This document shows, piece after piece, positions 32,867 to 35,735 of a stretch of DNA of 35,735 nt. The notes below the pieces were generated by a model, which worked only from the letters and a program-made list of their open reading frames with translations, ran no database searches and was not told the origin of the DNA. Every line of letters begins with the position of its first letter. Position 1 is the stretch's first letter. The position numbers and the translations under genes were made by a program. This stretch comes from Bacteroidales bacterium. GTDB lineage: Bacteria > Bacteroidota > Bacteroidia > Bacteroidales > JAADGE01. The stretch is taken from the NCBI GenBank assembly GCA_021108035.1, contig JAIORQ010000105.1, positions 1 to 35,735 of the forward strand, read 5' to 3'.

Positions 32867-35734
32867 ATGCACACAGATAAATTCTCACATCGTCATTTAG
32901 GTCCTCGCAATGAGGAAATCAAAGAAATGCTTTCTGTCATCGGTTTATCTTCCGTTGATGAATTGATAAATAAAACTGTTCCTGATTCTATTTTATCAGA
33001 TGAAAAATTAAAGCTTGATAAAGCAATGAGTGAATATGAATATCAAAAACATATTTCTAAAATTCTCTCTAAAAACAATATTTATAAAACATATATCGGA
33101 ACAGGTTATTACAATACAAAAACTCCGTCGGTAATTTTGAGGAATGTTTTTGAAAACCCTGTATGGTACACATCATATACTCCCTATCAAGCTGAAATTT
33201 CTCAAGGCCGTTTGGAAGCATTACTAAATTATCAAACAGCAGTTACAGAACTTACCGGCTGTGAAATTGCTAATGCATCTTTACTCGATGAAGCTACAGC
33301 TGCTTCCGAAGCAATGATTCTCATGGCAAATTCTCGCAGCAGAAAAGCCGTAAAAGAAAATGTAAATGTATTATTTGTTGACAAAAATATTTTCCCTCAA
33401 ACATTAGAAGTTATAGAAGGAAAAGCAGAACCTCTCGGAATAAAGGTTGAAACCGGTGATTATAAAACTTTTGATCTTCACGATAAAGTTTTCGGAGCAA
33501 TAATTCAATACCCTGCAAACGACGGTAAAATTTGTAACTATTCCGATTTCACAAAAAATGCTCACGAAAAAGAAATATTAGTGTCAGTTGCAGCCGACTT
33601 ATTAAGTTTAACTATTCTCACCCCTCCGGGTGAATGGGATGCTGATATCGTGTTCGGTTCTACTCAACGATTCGGAATACCTATGGGATATGGCGGGCCT
33701 CATGCTGCTTATTTTGCTGCCGGCGAAAGTTTTAAACGTAAAATACCCGGAAGAATCATTGGTGTTTCAAAAGATGTAAAAGGTAACAGAGCTTTAAGAA
33801 TGGCTCTTCAAACAAGAGAGCAACATATTAAAAGAGAAAAAGCTACATCAAATATCTGTACCGCACAAGCTTTATTAGCTACAATGGCAGGTATGTATGC
33901 TGTATATCACGGAAGCGAAGGATTAAAAAATATTGCCTCCGATATTCATTCAAAAACATGTATATTATCTGAAAACATTCTGAAATTAGGCTATACACAA
34001 GAGAATAAAAACTTCTTTGACACAATATCTGTTGAACTTCCTAAATCTGTTTCTTTAAAAGAACTCAAAAAAATTGCAATAAGAAAAAAGATCAATTTCA
34101 GATATCTTTCAAACAGTAAAATATTAATAAGTATTGATGAGACAACCTCCGTACAGGATTTAAATAAAATATTAAGGGTCTTTTCTCTCGCAATAGGTAA
34201 TGATTTTAAAAAGATTACTGAAATAAAAGAGATGATTAGTTTTGATAAAGTCTTCAAACGTACAAGTTCTTTCTTTGAACAAGATGTATTTAAAAAATAT
34301 CATTCTGAAACTGAAATGATGCGATACATTAAAACTTTAGACAGAAAAGATATGTCGCTTACACATTCGATGATCTCACTGGGTTCTTGCACAATGAAAT
34401 TGAATCCGGCCACATTAATGTTGCCTTTAAGCAGCCCCTTGTCAGGAGAAATTCATCCTTTTGTTCCGAAAAATCAGGTACATGGTTATTTTCAAATTTT
34501 TGAAGAGTTAAGCAAAGACCTTTTGGAAATTACCGGTTTTGATGACATTACTTTTCAACCGAATTCTGGAGCAGCAGGAGAATACACCGGCTTAATGCTG
34601 ATAAGAGAATATCAGAAACAAAATAAACAGGAACAAAGAGATATTGTCTTAATTCCAGCATCTGCACACGGAACAAATCCGGCAAGTGCTGTTATGGCAG
34701 GAATGAAAGTCGTTGTAGTGAAATGTGACGAAAACGGTAATATTGATATAGAAGACCTAAAGCAAAAAGCTGAAGAACATAAAGAAAACCTCTCATCAAT
34801 GATGATTACCTATCCCTCGACACACGGGGTATTTGAAACCGATGTGATGAAGATGTGTGATATTATTCATAAAAACGGCGGACAAGTTTATATGGACGGA
34901 GCAAATATGAATGCACAAGTAGGAATTACAAACCCCGGTAAAATTGGTGCGGATGTTTGCCACTTAAATTTACATAAAACATTTGCAATCCCTCACGGAG
35001 GAGGCGGACCGGGTGTAGGACCCGTAGCAGTTGCTAAACATTTATCAGAATTTTTACCCCGACATCCGCTCGTAAAAACAGGAGGGAAAAAAGCCATTAA
35101 AGCAATTTCTGCCGCACCATGGGGAAGTGCAAGTATTTTAAGTATTACACACGGTTATTTAAAAATGCTTGGTGCAGAAGGTCTTTTAAAATCAACACAA
35201 ATTGCCATTTTAAATGCGAATTATATTGCTGCATCTTTGAAAAAACATTATGATATTTTATATACAGGCGTAAACGGTTTTGTTGCCCACGAAATGATTC
35301 TTGAATGCCGTAACTTTAAGCAAGAAGCCGACATCACTGAAGCAGATATTGCAAAACGCTTGATGGATTACGGTTTTCATGCTCCCACTCTTTCGTTTCC
35401 CGTACACGGAACTCTGATGGTTGAACCAACCGAAAGCGAATCTAAACAAGAGTTGGATAAATTTATTGAATCCATGAAATCGATCTATAATGAAATACAA
35501 GATATTATCAGCGGAAAAGCAGATAAGCAAGACAATTTATTAAAAAATGCACCACACAGCGAACAAGTTTTAATATCAGACAATTGGGAACATAAATATT
35601 CAAGAGAAGACGCTGCCTATCCTTTACAACATATCAGAGCCAATAAATTTCAAATACCCGTAAACCGAATTGATGATGCCTACGGCGACAGAAATTTGAT
35701 GTGTACTTGCGACCCTGTTGAGTCTTATGAATAA
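32867..35734 (+). CDS. gcvP: Glycine dehydrogenase (decarboxylating), glycine cleavage P protein
   Basis: The 955-residue product is the full-length fused P protein. The N-terminal half (about 1-440) starts FSHRHLGPRNEEIKEMLSVIG and contains TPYQAEISQGRLEALLNYQT and GGPHAAYFA. The C-terminal half holds the PLP lysine, Lys704, in HLNLHKTFAIPHGGGGPGVGP, preceded by HGTNPASAVMAGMKVV and MDGANMNAQVG. It decarboxylates glycine and passes the aminomethyl group to the lipoyl H protein. The stop codon TAA at 35732-35734 is inside the window, so the gene is complete. The other cleavage genes (gcvT, gcvH) are not here. No glycine riboswitch was recognised in the 143-bp leader region. Confidence 0.97.
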   Translation: MHTDKFSHRHLGPRNEEIKEMLSVIGLSSVDELINKTVPDSILSDEKLKLDKAMSEYEYQKHISKILSKNNIYKTYIGTGYYNTKTPSVILRNVFENPVWYTSYTPYQAEISQGRLEALLNYQTAVTELTGCEIANASLLDEATAASEAMILMANSRSRKAVKENVNVLFVDKNIFPQTLEVIEGKAEPLGIKVETGDYKTFDLHDKVFGAIIQYPANDGKICNYSDFTKNAHEKEILVSVAADLLSLTILTPPGEWDADIVFGSTQRFGIPMGYGGPHAAYFAAGESFKRKIPGRIIGVSKDVKGNRALRMALQTREQHIKREKATSNICTAQALLATMAGMYAVYHGSEGLKNIASDIHSKTCILSENILKLGYTQENKNFFDTISVELPKSVSLKELKKIAIRKKINFRYLSNSKILISIDETTSVQDLNKILRVFSLAIGNDFKKITEIKEMISFDKVFKRTSSFFEQDVFKKYHSETEMMRYIKTLDRKDMSLTHSMISLGSCTMKLNPATLMLPLSSPLSGEIHPFVPKNQVHGYFQIFEELSKDLLEITGFDDITFQPNSGAAGEYTGLMLIREYQKQNKQEQRDIVLIPASAHGTNPASAVMAGMKVVVVKCDENGNIDIEDLKQKAEEHKENLSSMMITYPSTHGVFETDVMKMCDIIHKNGGQVYMDGANMNAQVGITNPGKIGADVCHLNLHKTFAIPHGGGGPGVGPVAVAKHLSEFLPRHPLVKTGGKKAIKAISAAPWGSASILSITHGYLKMLGAEGLLKSTQIAILNANYIAASLKKHYDILYTGVNGFVAHEMILECRNFKQEADITEADIAKRLMDYGFHAPTLSFPVHGTLMVEPTESESKQELDKFIESMKSIYNEIQDIISGKADKQDNLLKNAPHSEQVLISDNWEHKYSREDAAYPLQHIRANKFQIPVNRIDDAYGDRNLMCTCDPVESYE

Positions 35735-35735
35735 A

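Overview
The window is about 36 kb of AT-rich DNA from a Bacteroidota (Bacteroidetes) chromosome. The evidence is a SusC/SusD pair, five proteins ending in type IX secretion (T9SS) sorting domains of the 'YPNPF...GxYxxxI' kind, LytTR-family signalling, a Reg_prop/Y_Y_Y receptor and -7 boxes of the TAnnTTTG type. No rRNA, tRNA, CRISPR array, intact insertion sequence or prophage was recognised. Genus cannot be told from the sequence alone.

Layout. 1-1742 (-): truncated TPR sensor histidine kinase with a possible 32-codon Cys-rich peptide just upstream. 2026-2193 and 3365-3522: two long palindromic elements. 2236-12329 (-): five secreted T9SS-sorted proteins: an SGNH hydrolase-like protein, two proteins that begin with an NHL/SMP-30-like propeller, an Ntn-type amide hydrolase and an FG-GAP propeller protein. 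12955-18802 (-): a SusC-SusD-SusE-like uptake operon. 19083-21365 (+): LytS-type kinase, LytTR response regulator and an orphan LytTR domain that duplicates the regulator's C-terminus. 21371-23215 (-): saccharopine dehydrogenase-family protein and a secreted GH24 lysozyme. 23611-24969 (+): PhoD-like phosphatase. 24999-26264: divergent osmC-like gene and Crp/Fnr regulator with a palindrome between them. 26297-30078 (+): orphan biotin carrier protein and a propeller-receptor SpoIIE phosphatase. 30190-31305 (-): GDP-fucose synthase. 31375-32033 (+): VapBC-like toxin-antitoxin pair. 32088-35734 (+): MBL-fold hydrolase and full-length glycine decarboxylase GcvP.

How it may work together. The main observation is a promoter module present three times on the minus strand: before susC, before the FG-GAP/amide-hydrolase operon, and once in front of no gene. 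Each copy has a TAnnTTTG -7 box, then exactly 18 nt, then a conserved TAAAAGARYAATATA box (plus-strand reading), then a 29-nt box lying 91, 91 or 70 bp further out (a 21-bp difference, two helical turns). The susC copy lies between susC and the divergent LytS/LytTR genes. I infer that the SusCDE transporter and the secreted T9SS amide hydrolase/propeller proteins form one regulon, probably controlled by the adjacent LytTR system. The sequence shows the repeated module; the identity of the regulator is inference.
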